From Silene latifolia (lineage: Eukaryota; Streptophyta; Magnoliopsida; Caryophyllales; Caryophyllaceae), in NCBI RefSeq assembly GCF_048544455.1, contig NC_133534.1, positions 39,246,217 through 39,310,216 on the forward strand: a stretch of DNA of 64,000 nucleotides, in the 5' to 3' direction. The notes beneath the pieces were generated by a model. The model saw nothing but the letters and a program-made list of their open reading frames with translations. It was not told the origin of the DNA and searched no databases. The position numbers and the translations under genes were made by a program. Position 1 is the first letter of the stretch. The number at the start of each line of letters is the position of its first letter. This document shows positions 40,503-52,846 of the stretch, piece after piece.

Positions 40503-42068
40503 TGAAGAGTCTATCGATCCGAAATACTCAGGGGGGGGGGGTGAATTGAGCATAAAAACTTTAACCCACTTTTTCGAATGTCCGTATGAGCGTGAATTAA
40601 TAATTAATTACTTAAATTTTATTGATTAAACTTTAACTAATTAACTAAGCAAAGTTAAAACGTAAAGAAACGAACAAAGGAAAACGACTGACACACGTGA
40701 TTTTGAAGTGGTTCAGTTTCACAAGTCGAAACCTACGTCCACTATTCTCGATTAATAATTTTAGTACCTTTCTAGTGATTACAAAATTATCAACCCACTC
40801 GTACAACTAACTCTAGTTGTAACTCAATTTGAGTACTGTTAAATACTCGATATTGTCTAACTTACGTTAATAAGAAAGCACTAGATTGTTCTTCTAATTT
40901 GTTCACACAATTTGAACGAGTAAGAAACAATGTAAAGTACTATTATCCAATAACGTAATCTATGAAAGTAAATAACAATATGAAGCACGACTTTTCGAAA
41001 GGATTATCAAATTGCAAAAATAAATTAATTACTCAATAAAATGTTTACTCAATTTTGCAAAGGATCTTTTTAATTGCGAAAAGTTGATTTAAAACAATGA
41101 AGTACTGTGTATATAGTAGTAGAGAAGAGAGCTAGGGTTTTTTACGAAACCCTAAAGTTGCCGTGCGGCCCTTAGGGTTTGTTTCACAAGAAACAAATCT
41201 TATCTTCTCTTACTATGAATTAATTAATATCTCAACATAAGTAAATAAAGTAAATCTATAAGTTGTTAAGATAGGAAAGTATCTTTACAATAACTTATTC
41301 TAGGTTTGACCTAATAGATTACTTGTGAAGGGGATATGACGAAGTGGACGACGGCTCATAAGCCTACCATCTAAATTCGAAACCCTAGAGAAAATATTAA
41401 TACATGAATTAGGGTTTAGATCTAGATATATTTGAGAACCCTAGATAGCATGACAACTCATACGTTGTTTTACTAATCAATAGGATATTCATATATCTAT
41501 CAAACCCATATCTCCTTTCTAATATACATACATATATTTTCAAAAAAATATATTTAAAGACTTGAACATCGAAAATCGATTTTAAAACCCTAAAATCGTG
41601 ACTTCATATTGCAACCTAAAGTTATAGGTCAATTGACTATAACATTAAGCTTGGCAAGTAAAGTTATAGGTGAAATAGCTATAACTTTACCTTCTCAATA
41701 TTACTTTCATAAATACCGTTAATAGACGATGTCCTATACTAGCTAATCTTCCTGGAGATCTTCGGTATAAGGGTTATCTCTTCATCTTGATCATAAGTTC
41801 TTCATTTTAAGCTTCTTAAAGACTTGATCATGCCTTTTGCTTGAGTAATCATTGTAGTCAACAATGCTTTTGAAAATCTTCAATGTTATAGCACAAGCAG
41901 CTATAACATTACCTTAACGATGCTTCACAAATCTTCAATGTTATAGCCATGAATGCTATAACATCGCGTGCTTATATTGTAATCCTTATTAAATCTAATA
42001 AAGACTAAACATACGATTACGAGTACTTGTCTTTATCAAAACATAACATATAATTATATGGTCCAACA
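40503..42068 (-). repeat. 5' LTR of the Sirevirus-type element
   Basis: 1,566 bases with TG...CA ends, followed by the PBS on one side and the GAGTC target duplication on the other. The minus-strand 3' end carries a C-run (plus-strand G10 near 40531-40540), as in other Sirevirus LTRs. Four GTTATAG-N9-CTATAAC dyads lie at 41621-41643, 41663-41685, 41885-41907 and 41940-41962. Confidence 0.92.
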
Positions 42069-42280
42069 GAGTCCAAAATTTACAATGGCATGGGAGCCTT
42101 AAACTTCATAATGGTATGGGAACCTGGACATGGGAGTCTGAAACTTCATAAATGGCATGGGAACCCGGACATGAGAGTCTAAAGTTTCATAGTGGTGTGG
42201 GAGCCCAGACATGGGAGTCCAGAACTTCATAGCGGTGTGTGAACCCGGATATAAGTAGGTTTGGGAACCTGGTGGGGTAG
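42069..42280 (+). repeat. Leader tandem array, right half
   Basis: Continues the array broken at 9781. Four to five units of about 45 bases carry (T)GGGAACCCGGACATGGGAGT and AACTTCATAA. The first five bases are the right copy of the GAGTC target duplication. Confidence 0.75.
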
Positions 42281-42597
42281 GTATGGGAACCAAAAAAAAA
42301 AAATCATCATTCCGTCATCGTTTTTATGAACCTCAACGTTTTGAACCTTATCATTTCAAACCTCATCATTTCATCATTTGCATGAATGGTGGGTTGAGCC
42401 TTATCCTTAGGTGCCTACGTATCCGTTGTGATGGAATCAAACCTGGATCGTAGTTCGACAAGTGCTGACACCTGTCCAAAGTTGATCATCTACTAGAATT
42501 TATCCGAAATTCATCATCTGCTGACACTTGCCCAAAGTTTATCATCTGCTGGCACTTGTTCAAAATTCATCACTTGACGCTTGCCCAAAGTTTATCA
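42281..42597 (+). other. Gypsy-type noncoding leader
   Basis: No gene. It contains TGCCTACGTATCCG followed by AATCAAACC and CGTAGTTCGA, a phrase repeated with changes at 54416-54460. It also holds three to four copies of TGCCCAAAGTT(T/G)ATCATCTGCTG (42470-42597), one of which is the LINE target. The phrase is typical of noncoding leaders of large plant Ty3-gypsy elements, which I infer as the host here. Confidence 0.4.
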
Positions 42598-43550
42598 GCA
42601 GGGTGGATGCAGTGTGTAGTTATTGGGCAAGGATTTTTCTGTTGCCCAAAGGGATAATCAGCAGGGTGGATGCAGTGTGTAGGAATTATCTGTGGTCTAG
42701 GACTGATGATTTTCACAGAATTCCAGCTGTGGCCTGGGATACCTGCTGTTTACCTAAAGATAGAGGAGGATTGGGCATTTTGCATTGCCATTTATGGAAT
42801 CTTGCTGTGATAGGAAAGTTCTCATGGTGGATAGCCCAAAAGAAGGACAATCTCTGGGTGAAATGGGTTCACCACATTTATATGAAACAATCTGACTGGT
42901 GGTCTTATCACCCCTCTATTAATTCCAGCTGGACCTGGCGCCAGATCTGCAAAGCAAGAGATGCTCTTTGCTCTGGTTTCAGTCTCAATGGCTGGTTGAA
43001 TGGTGATTACTCCACTCATGGTGTGTATATTTGGTTGATTAGGGAACATGTAACTGTGAACTGGATGTCACTGGTTTGGAACAGGCTATGCTTGCCTAAG
43101 GTGAACTTCATCTGCTGGCTCTATGTTCTTAACAGGTTTATGACTAAGGAACGCTTGGTGAGATATGGAGTTATCAGTTCTTACCTATGTGACCTGTGTG
43201 GCACTGCTCAGGAAACTCATTCTCATTTATTCTTTAACTGTAGCTACAGTCAAAGATGCTTTCTTTTGCTGAAACAATGGTTAGCTATAGACTGGAATGG
43301 GGACTTGACAATGTGGATTTTATCTTGGAGATGTCGCTCTTTACTAAGGAAAAAAGTAACTATGGCTGCACTGGCTACTTTGATATACAACATTTGGCAG
43401 AACAGGAACACAGCACGCCATGAGGGACTCGTGCAGCATCTTGCTCCTGTTCTGAGATGGATTAAGGCTTCTTTGAAGGGGAGATTCTTGCAAGTTAAGG
43501 AGAGTACCAGGCATAGTAGTTCTTGGATTGATAACTTAGATCTTGCTTGA
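42598..43550 (+). pseudogene. LINE ORF2 C-terminus with reverse-transcriptase zinc-binding domain
   Basis: Open from inside the target site to the stop at 43548-43550. Recognisable LINE text includes RVDAVCRNYLWS, WDTCCLPKDRGGLGI and WNLAVIGKFSWWI. These are followed by the zinc-binding segment VWNRLCLPKVNFICWLYVLN ... YLCDLCGTAQETHSHLFFNC, with the CX2C...H...C pattern of the zf-RVT family, and a tail NIWQNRNTARHEG. The endonuclease and polymerase core are absent, so it cannot act. No in-frame stop interrupts the remnant, suggesting a fairly recent insertion. The first 20 or so codons come from the junction duplication and from target DNA. Confidence 0.88.
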
Positions 43551-43648
43551 GTTGAGCTATTTTTATTGGTGGTATAATGTATGGAAAGGCTTTGTATGGT
43601 GTACTATCTTTTAATTAATGAGAATTCACATTTCACCAAAAAAAAAAA
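42598..43648 (+). mobile_element. 5'-truncated LINE (L1-type) insertion
   Basis: The element ends in an A-run (43638-43648) and is flanked by AAAGTTTATCA (42587-42597; 43646-43656). Only the last ~1 kb of ORF2 and a short 3' tail are present, the normal outcome of target-primed reverse transcription. The 5' junction carries a 26-base segment (42594-42619) that repeats 63 bases downstream at 42657-42682. Confidence 0.88.
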
Positions 43649-43656
43649 GTTTATCA

Positions 43657-44379
43657 TATGCTGGCAGGCGCCCAAATGGGGCGCGACTTTCCGAGGAGAT
43701 TGTTGCCATTTTCATCCTTTGCTTTCAGCTGCAGAATTCTTCCATTTCATACCCTTGTATTAAATTGAATTCTTGGTGGATGTCATCCATTTCATCTTCA
43801 TACTGGTTTCTGAAGCCAACGGCTTCAGAGCCCGCAAACTCGGCTTCAGAGCCCCCAGTTTGCAATGGGTCTAAAGTCGAAGACATTAGAGCCCCCAGTT
43901 GAAGCATATCCTGCTACATTTGAAACACAAAAATGTACGAGCAATAATTATCACATAAGCACATTTAGATCATCGATCTTGAAAATTGGATCATTTGAAA
44001 GACTGGGCCATCGATCCGAAACTTGAACATGTTGAAAATTTTGATTAATTGGGACATTGACCCGAATTTTAAATTCGAAACGAATCATTTGGGATAAAAA
44101 GTTTTTCAAATTTTGAAATTATGAAGTTCTCAACAACATTTTGAAATATTCGGCATTTTGAAATCGAATCTTGGTGGGTGTGCATGGAATGCAACTCAGA
44201 CATTCTGTTTGACCCGTAAATAACGTGGGCGTAGCCCGCTACCTTCAAACAAAAAAAAAATATCGTAAATGTGTACGGGTTTTAATTCAATTATTGACTC
44301 GCCGGGGGTGGAAATGTAAACTGGACATTCCGGCACACAAAATATTGACAAAACCCACACACATTCGAAACTTGAGGCA
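43657..44379 (+). other. Gypsy-type noncoding leader, continued
   Basis: No gene. GAGCCCCCAGTTTGCA-type phrases repeat at 43849 and 43888, with GGCTTCAGAGCCC copies around 43820-43860. Degenerate units with (A/G)ATCATCGATC begin near 43968. Confidence 0.45.
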
Positions 44380-45115
44380 CGAAATCAGAACATTTTAAAT
44401 AAATTGGCTCGTCGACCCAAAACTCTTAATCTTTGGAAACAAAATGGGTTGTCAACCCAAACATTAACATAATGGATCATCGATCCAAGACTTAGAACAT
44501 TTGAAACAAAATAGGTCTTCGACCCAGACATTTGAACATAATGGATCGTCGATTTGAGACGTAAACCATTTGAAAAAAATGGAACGTCGGCCCAGACATT
44601 TGAATTATAATGGGTTGTCCACCCAAAACTTTAAGACATTTAAAATAAAATGGGTCGTCGACCCGAGACTTACAACATTTGAAATAAAATGGGTCGTCGA
44701 CCCTGTAACTGGATCGTCGATCTCACTTGTTCAAAAATAAAAAATGGATCATCGATCAGGGATTTTCAAATGGATGGTCGATCCAAAAATCTTAAATGGA
44801 TCATCGATCCGGAACTTTCACAATTTTCAAATAGACATGGATCTTCAATCGCGATTTTTCAAATAGATGGTATTTTTCCATCCTGACGTTTCAAATTGAA
44901 ATGGATATTTGATCCGGGTTTTTTTGAGTGTATAAGACCTTTGATCCCAGTTTTTTAAATAGAACTAGATCTTCGATCCCAACTTTGAAATATAATTGGG
45001 CCTTCGATCCGATTTTTCAAATAGAAATGGATCTTCAATTCTGGTGTTTCAAATGAAAATGGACCTTCAATCCGAATTTTCAAATAGAAAATTGATCTTC
45101 AATCCCAACTCTTGA
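44380..45115. repeat. Array of short palindrome-centred units (GGGTCGTCGACCC type)
   Basis: About twenty degenerate units of roughly 28-40 bases. Each has a near-palindromic core such as GGGTCGTCGACCC, GGATCATCGATCC or GGATCTTCGATCC, followed by a variable AACATTTGAAA stretch. The core is best kept around 44640-44720. There is no coding potential. Confidence 0.75.
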
Positions 45116-45398
45116 ACTTCTTTCAAAATAATTTCTTTGCACTAATTTTGAACTTTTGTCAAAAATAGAATTTGAACTGGATACTTGCATTTTTAATGCG
45201 ACTCGAATGTGACATGAATGCAACTCTAATGTGACTCGAATGTGACATGAATGCAACTTGAATGTGATTTGAATGTGACTCGAGCTTGTTGTTTGAACGT
45301 TGACCATGATTGACTTGACCTGAGACAAAGGCTTATTGACGAACAGACTCGCAAATATGCATGTTCTAATGACTGACACAAGGTTTGGACTAGACACG
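45116..45398 (+). other. Noncoding leader with ATGCAACTC/ATGTGACTC repeats
   Basis: Six or so short copies of GAATG(T/C)(G/A)AC(T/A)TGAATG lie from 45188 to 45285. No gene is present. GGTAG at 45399-45403 is the left target duplication of the next element. Confidence 0.6.
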
Positions 45399-45403
45399 GG
45401 TAG

Positions 45404-46702
45404 TGATGGAAATCATATTTTAAATATCACATATTTTGGTTTAAAGTTTTAGTCTTAAAAACTTAAAGATCTTATGCATGCAAAACTAGAATAAGAGTAA
45501 GGAAAAATGGTTTCATACCATATGAATATTTCGGCCAAATGGGCACAAATGAAGGTCTCCTACCTTCATTTGTTCTTGAGCTAGAAAATACATTATGATG
45601 ATCATCCATGACTTCAAATAGAAGCCTTCAATAAGTAGCACCCAAGACTATCCCAAAATCCCACAAAATAATATGTACTAGATACAAATAATATGTAATG
45701 TGGTTTACCTTAAAATCGATTACTAATACTCATATACTACTACTAGTATTATTAGTGATTGATTTGTACAAATTTGATTCATAAAAATAATTTTTATGAA
45801 GAACAAGAGAGAGAGTGTTGTGTTTTTTCATAAAAACACGAGAGAATGAATAATTGAGAAAAATCTCTCAATTGTCTCTTGTAAAACCGGTGGGTGTGGG
45901 TAGTTTTAGGACCTTTTTCTTTTTCCTTTTTGTCTTCACAAGACTAATTAGTGTAAGCTTTTGTCATAGTCAAGTCACTATCAAATGTCATAGACAAATG
46001 AATACGACAAAACTTCTAAAATTGCCCACCAATTTTTCGGTTATCATGTGTAATATGGAGTCCATTTTATTTTTGTCAATTCTACAATTGTATGTCATGT
46101 GACATGTGACATGTCCTTATGTCATGTTTTAATTTAAAATGCATATTTAACAAATTAAATATCATTTACAAATTAAATAAATCACATTTAACAAATTGAC
46201 TAGTAATTCAAAATTACTTTCACATAAAATGGTCATTCAAATACTAGTTAGTATAATTCACAACATCTTGTAATTATAACTAACTTATCATTCTCATCTC
46301 GCGTGTTTCGCAAACACCGATTAATTTTAGTAATATAACTTCTTAAATTACTAAATAAAATCTTATTTAATCACATTATAATAAGATGTCATTTTCTCTC
46401 TTATGATAATAATTTGTTCAATTTTAAGGAATTAATTAATCTGTATCGACATACAATTAATTAACCTTTTTCAATTAAGGGAATCGTCCTTTAGGTATGA
46501 CCTCAAGGGATTAACTGATCACCACCGTCGCACGACAATAATGTCAAACTCTAGCCAGCCAATCATTACCGATATGTGTGGACCAGTTGACTATATATGT
46601 AATGTATCATCCCTTTCGTATTCTTGTTATGAGATTTAAATATGTGATCAATATGATCGATAATTGTGATCGCATTATTGTCGGAGGACACATATTCCAA
46701 CA
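45404..46702 (-). repeat. 3' LTR of the 8.7-kb copia element
   Basis: 1,299 bases, TG...CA, adjoining the PPT on its right. It matches 52847-54144, with small differences such as AATAATATG near 45685. Confidence 0.92.
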
Positions 46703-47040
46703 ATCTCCCACTTGTCCTCGACAAGTGTGCGTCACCAATTCTCTTGTCCTATTACTATCTCCCACTCAATGCAAGGTGTCTTTCAGGTCGTACTTGCAAG
46801 TGATCATATCGAGAGTGGTTTCCTCGATCTGGAGAATAACTGATTGACCGGAATTATTTACCATAGATACCTTCCGAGCGTGGCCACGCATTTCCAGTTC
46901 ATTACTCCTCGAGTGGCCCTGAGATATTGTTTTAACCCTGACAATGGGGTGGACAATGCCTATCGCACTATTCCCTTCGACTAGCCACAACCATCATAAC
47001 CCAAAATATGCCCATTTGACCCCATTTACGAAGGTCGTAG

Positions 47041-49245
47041 TAACATAAATCAAAGCTAATCTGAAACTGTGCCATCTTAGGCGAACAGTCTTTAGTCAAA
47101 AGAATCAACTCATTAGAATACTATAGTAGCTCTCGCCACGACCAGGCTATATAAATTTGCCAGAACTCTATAAGCGGTCACTGCCCGACAAAGTGTTCCT
47201 AACAGTCTGCCTATGTGATCGACTAATCATCTCACATGACTGTATGGCACTGAACTTGCCATTAGTCGCATCACACTCTAGTCACTTCGAGACATCACCT
47301 CATACAAGTGACTATGGGCGAATACTATGTTAATCCGGGTTCACTTTAACGGGGTTCAATATCGTCATACAACCCGTTTGGATGTAACAAAGTATAATAA
47401 AAGAGTTTTAAGGTAAAACTCGAACGACAAATGCGATTATCACATATGAATAGTCAATGCCTGATTATTATTACATATTCTATAATCTAATTTGATCTTG
47501 TATGTAGTTGTTCATCTCAATCCAATTGAAATGACATGACTCATCATGTTAAGCCTATGAATAGGCATTGTAAGTAGGTCTTAGCAACTCCCTGCTCAAC
47601 CTTGCTACATACTTGTTTTCCTTTCGTAATGTATACATTTGCATTACAAAACTTTCTGAGTACGTGTCTAGATCCAATCTAGACATAGGCTTTCTTGCCT
47701 TAAAATAGCTCCCACTGTTTTCACAGTGTGCGGGACTCATCCCTCTTGCACATCCCATGATTGCAAGTGTACTCAATTTCCGTTGTAAATATTTCTCATT
47801 GTTCTTTATTGCCTAGAATGATTCTAGAAAATCTATTTCTTAAATAACATAGCCACAATTGTATCTTAACCATCCTGACGTGTTTTGATTATGGTTTTGT
47901 CGGAAACCATGCGCAATCTCATTTGTCAATTGTCATTTGTATAACACCCTTACACAAAATTGCATCAAAAACACTTTGCTTTACATCCTTAATGCTTCTG
48001 TAAGCACTTAAGGGTAATCTTTATGGCTTACATGGTAAATATTACTTTAATTCGATTTGAAACAATTCATCATACTCAAAGTATATGAAGTGTTATACAT
48101 CATTTCCTATTTAATTGATTCGGCAGCGGAAGCAAATGGAATCAATCAAATATGTTCAATTCAATTGAACTAGTCATGAATCTTATCAACATAAGACTCC
48201 TTTTTTGACATTAATATCATGTAGATTTATCTCTATAAATCCGGATATTAAAGATGTGCTATATTTCTCCAAAGTCTTAAATCATTCGCAATGATCAATA
48301 TGTCATCTACATATAAGACTACTAAAATTTCCGTAACTCCCACTAAACTTCATGTATAAACACAACTTCTCGACTTATCGGGAAAATTTTTATACCATGA
48401 TCAAATCGTTGATTCCAACTCATTGATGTCCTACTTAAGACCCTCTCTTAAGTTTCACATTATCTTAGGATTGCAAGAATCTACAAAACTCATGACATGT
48501 ATTGAATACATTCCTTCTAATTGAAGAAGTGGGTTTTAGATTCACTCGCTATATATCTCATAATGAAACACAATTCCTAAGAAGATCCAAATAGACTTAA
48601 GCATTTCAACTAGTGCAAAACTCTTTGCCACCAATCAAGCTTTGATATCTAACAATTCACTTGGAATTTATTTCGGATTTTCATGGCTCTAAGCCTTATA
48701 TTGAGTTGCGACTTAAACACTCTCATGTAAGTCATATGTTCATTACTTTCCAGAAGTAATCAACTTGAATCAAACAATTTCTTTGTAAGTTGCAAGCTCT
48801 TTACTTTCTAAAAGTAACACTAATTCATCATCTTCAACAAGTGATGACTTTAACCTCCTAGGTTTTGAAGAAACAACGTTTTACACAAAACGTCTCATGT
48901 AGCCAAGAAAGACCAGTTTCTTGCGACATAACATTCTTTGTGGCTCTTGAATAATTTCTTCCACTCTGTCTTCTAGAAATAATCTTGTATTCTAGAAAGA
49001 CAGCTTCACGAGCCACAAACCCGTTGTACTCGTGATCATAGTAAGGAAAAATTAGCATTTTTTTCTTTTGAAAACTTACAAACATGATACCCTACCATTT
49101 CATATCTCATATGATTCGTTTTAGATTTTGTGGAAAAATAATTTAGACAAAATGATAAAATCTCCAAAAGGATCAAGTAACTCAAAGTAACTTGATTGAA
49201 GTCCAAACCATATCGAATAGCGTTTGATTTCTTATCCAACCACAC
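47041..49245 (-). pseudogene. pol: Remnant pol of the 8.7-kb copia element
   Basis: Minus-strand text includes a reverse-transcriptase box VVLYVDDILIIAND with YVDD intact (48302-48313). An integrase C-terminal segment, YDHEYNGFVAREAVFLEYKI then SRRQSG, lies at about 48960-49045 and is preceded by a shifted piece with KSKTNHMRYEMVGYHV. Stops and frame changes occur every few dozen codons. Integrase to the right of reverse transcriptase on the minus strand again gives the Ty1-copia order. The part nearest the 3' LTR (46717-47550) shows no motifs I can read. Confidence 0.6.
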
Positions 49246-52200
49246 ATTATCCCATAATGTGTGTTAAGAGAGGTTAACTTGTGATACTATATCACATTTC
49301 ATTTGGCTTATATCAAAGTCTTCATTTTGATAATCCCATTACGACTAAATCGTGATTCCTTGAACTCTTTGAACTTCTTCAATGATTTCACTATTTATCT
49401 TATTAAGTGAACACATTAGCGTCAACTTAAATCGTTGGTGAAAGAAAATGATCAACCTATTTTGGATCAATGATTTACAACCTCGATCTCCTTTTTAACC
49501 AAAAGGTACGAGACATCTTGCTTTGAATACAAGATACGCATATACCATAAGATCTAATGGTTTCAAGAGTACTCGATAACTCTTTGCGTTCATCATTCCA
49601 GAATCTAAGGTTCAATCTTGGGTTACCAATTTGAGTCTTGCATCATCTACATGATATATCATTCTAGTTTGGTTTAGAATATAATCACCTTTATAATGGG
49701 CTAGCCATACATCAAATCATGGTGTATAGGGTCACAAAAGTGAAACCTCTTTTGTGTCTTAACAAGTTTATATTCTTATTTAGAGTTTATGCACTTAATA
49801 GTCACAATTAAGTTCAACTCTAAACCCAAAAACTAGATTGAGTACACAATGACTCTATCTCTCAACATCATTATTGCTAGTCGTCATATTCTAATCATCC
49901 TATGTATCAAATACAATGATGAAAACCACCACCGGTTTCTAATATTGACGAAGTAGTACTAGCAAAATTTATGTCAATCAAATAAACATTTAAATAAGAA
50001 GGTTCCATTAGATGTCCCACAACTAACTTGTTGATTCTTCAAAAATTTGGGGTAGTTTCCTTTCTAGCGTCCAACAATTAAGACAATGGAAACTTTTATC
50101 GGTCAGGATTGATAGGTTTAGTATCGTTATTCTCAATAACTTTACTTTTAACATTACCTTGTATCAGTTCCATTCTAATTTTACCTTTTAAAACCTTATC
50201 CTTTTCTTAACAGTTTAAGAGAATGCTCCCACTCATTTCAATGAATCTTTGCTAAGAGAAGCAAAATTGAAATTCATGAAGACTACTCTTCATTCGTTTG
50301 TTTAGTCATAAAACTTTCATTGAAGTGGTTGCGGTATTTTGGTCAATTTTGATTTCAAACAAATTTAGTTACCAAAATGATGTAACGTTTCAAAGTACTT
50401 AACTCAATTAAGCATATGAGAAACAATTCATTGTAAGTAGATATGTTAGTCAAGTATCAAAAACCCTTTTGATCACGAATAACTTTTATCTATACTCTTC
50501 ACAAGAGATCCTTAACAATGATTCATATGAGGTTTTAGAAGCAAATTCATATTGGTCTTTAGTTACGATGTTTTAATGGAGATTTGAATCAAAAATCGAA
50601 ATGATATCGTATATGAATTGTGTTAAAGAAATAGAACAATATGATAACGGAATAGTGGAAAATTTAACATTTATCGTTTTATTAATACTTGTAAATAACA
50701 AGTAAAGCATTTATCTAGTGACCTCTAACCATCTTGATAAATGATTCCAAGATCCAAATTCATATTAACTTAGGCATCGGTAAAGCCGAATACAACCCTT
50801 ATCAATATAACTCGGTGGATTAACTCTTTATTCGATTCTACTTTTAGAACTCTTGGTCGATAAAATTACATTAATATTTATCTTTAGCCCGAAACACATC
50901 CGGGAACCGTCGAGAATACTTTCGTTGAGTTCAACCCAAATTTCGAATAAATGTGTCCATGATCCAAATTTACATCAACTTGGGCATCGGTAAAGCCGAA
51001 TACAACCCTTATCTTTATAAATTCGGTGGATAGACATTTATCACCCACTTCCCCTACGTAACAAGGTTTGTACCCCGGTAGGGCCGAGTGCACTCCCTCA
51101 TGAAATAGGTTTTCATGGTTTCTACTTTTTGGTAAGGAGAAGTCTCAATTGTTTATTTTAGCGAGAGGTCATGTCAATTTATTATCTATCACGTTTTAAG
51201 TGAACTAAAGCGGTGAACTATGATAATTGTAATTGACACGGTCGATAAACTCGATTTAAAATGATAATGTATGTTTTAGTTATGGCGATTTAGCGATGCA
51301 TGCAACATATAAATAAAATGCAAAGCATAAAGATAAAATCCTAGTATGGCCTTCCTAAAATAGTAAATCTAATAAACTATTACAAATTCGGAAACCAACT
51401 CCTTTGGTCCCTTGAACTTTAGTCTTGGCACGCATTTCAAGGCAACACTTTCTTTGATGGATCGCCTTCTCTAATGGCACCGTCTTCAAGGAACTCCGGA
51501 ATAATTAAATTACAAAATGAATTACATAATTTCCTATTATACATTTGTAAAAAATAAAATAAAACTATTAAATTACAAAACGGTGATACGAGATCACAAT
51601 AATTACAACCGAATCGATATTCCCATACATATCGGGTAATATCAATTAAAACTAAGGCCATACTAAGTAAAATTACATAATTCAAAAATTACATAAAATT
51701 AAGATATGACAATCATAAATAAAATGCAGCATTATAATATGTATGAACATGCTAGATTTTATGCTAAATCGACTTTAAAGAGCCAATATTGTATATTAAT
51801 CGGTTTTTACGGATTTGCGTGATTTAACTTATTTAAAATCACAATAATTACATAATTTCATATTTATGTACAAGTTAATTACCTTAACCATCGTAGGACT
51901 CAAAATTAGTCTCCACTAACATTTTGACAATAATTAAACTTGATTTTTTAAAATTGTTCATAAATGGACCTAAAAATACAAAATTATGCTATAAACTTCA
52001 AATTAAATTATAAAAATTTCAAATAAATTCGAAATTTGAAATTTAAACTCATGAACATTCTGGAAAAATACCATGACACTCACAATGTTCAAAACTTAGG
52101 TTAAAAATTTCGAAAATTTATCGAGAAAAATAATGTTGCGGTTTATCGGTTTTAACAATTATGACCATTAAAATATGAGAAAAATTATTTTTATCAACTT

Positions 52201-52832
52201 TTCACTTTTAGATCTGAAATATATGATAAAATGCAATATGTGACGTTTTTCCTTTAGTCATGAGGTATGTTTTAGCATTATTACTAATTATAGTCACTAT
52301 TTATGTGATTTTTCATAAAAAATTCATAAATCATGCATAAAGACTTAATTATAGCCAAATATTTTACACATATCTTGTAAAATTTCATGTGACAACATAC
52401 TAAAGATACATGACCAGATTCGAAATATAACTCATATTAACCTATTTACCCATTTAAATACGATTGTAATTTGAAAAATCCATATTTCGAGCAAAACAAT
52501 TCATTTTATCATGAACATTTACAGGCCATCAGTAGATAATATATGTGAAAACATATCCAAAACTCACTGAAAAATTCAAAGTTTAGCTATTTTTCGTCCA
52601 AAAATGACATTTTTATCATAAAAATCACATTTTAATGCCAATAATATATAAAATAAACAATAAAAAAATCCATAAATAAACCAAAATGTCCTAAAAATCA
52701 CTTAGGACCAGAAAATTTTAACATGCAAAATTATTTCATGATTTATCTTCATAAATCCTAAATAACAAGTTTTATATGTTAATTAAATTAACTCGGAAAA
52801 ACTAACCCGATCTTGCATGCAACAATCATAAT
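49246..52832 (-). other. Internal noncoding/decayed region between pol remnant and PBS
   Basis: There is no recognisable gag, protease or integrase core. The stretch 50680-51700 matches 63060-64000 of the related element (GTGACCTCTA, GAAGTCTCAATTG-type and CTTGAACTT(T/C)(A/G)GTCTTGGCACGC landmarks). This part is therefore the 5' leader shared by the family, and gag is missing to its left. Confidence 0.55.
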
Positions 52833-52844
52833 GCTCTGATACCA
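52833..52844 (-). other. Primer binding site, tRNA-iMet
   Basis: Minus-strand TGGTATCAGAGC, two bases from the LTR end, a perfect match to the common copia primer site. Confidence 0.9.
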
Positions 52845-52846
52845 CT

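Noticed and set aside
47555..47776. 73-codon minus-strand frame as an independent gene
   Set aside because: It lies within the decayed pol/3' region of a copia element, and its counterpart in the related copy is not open.
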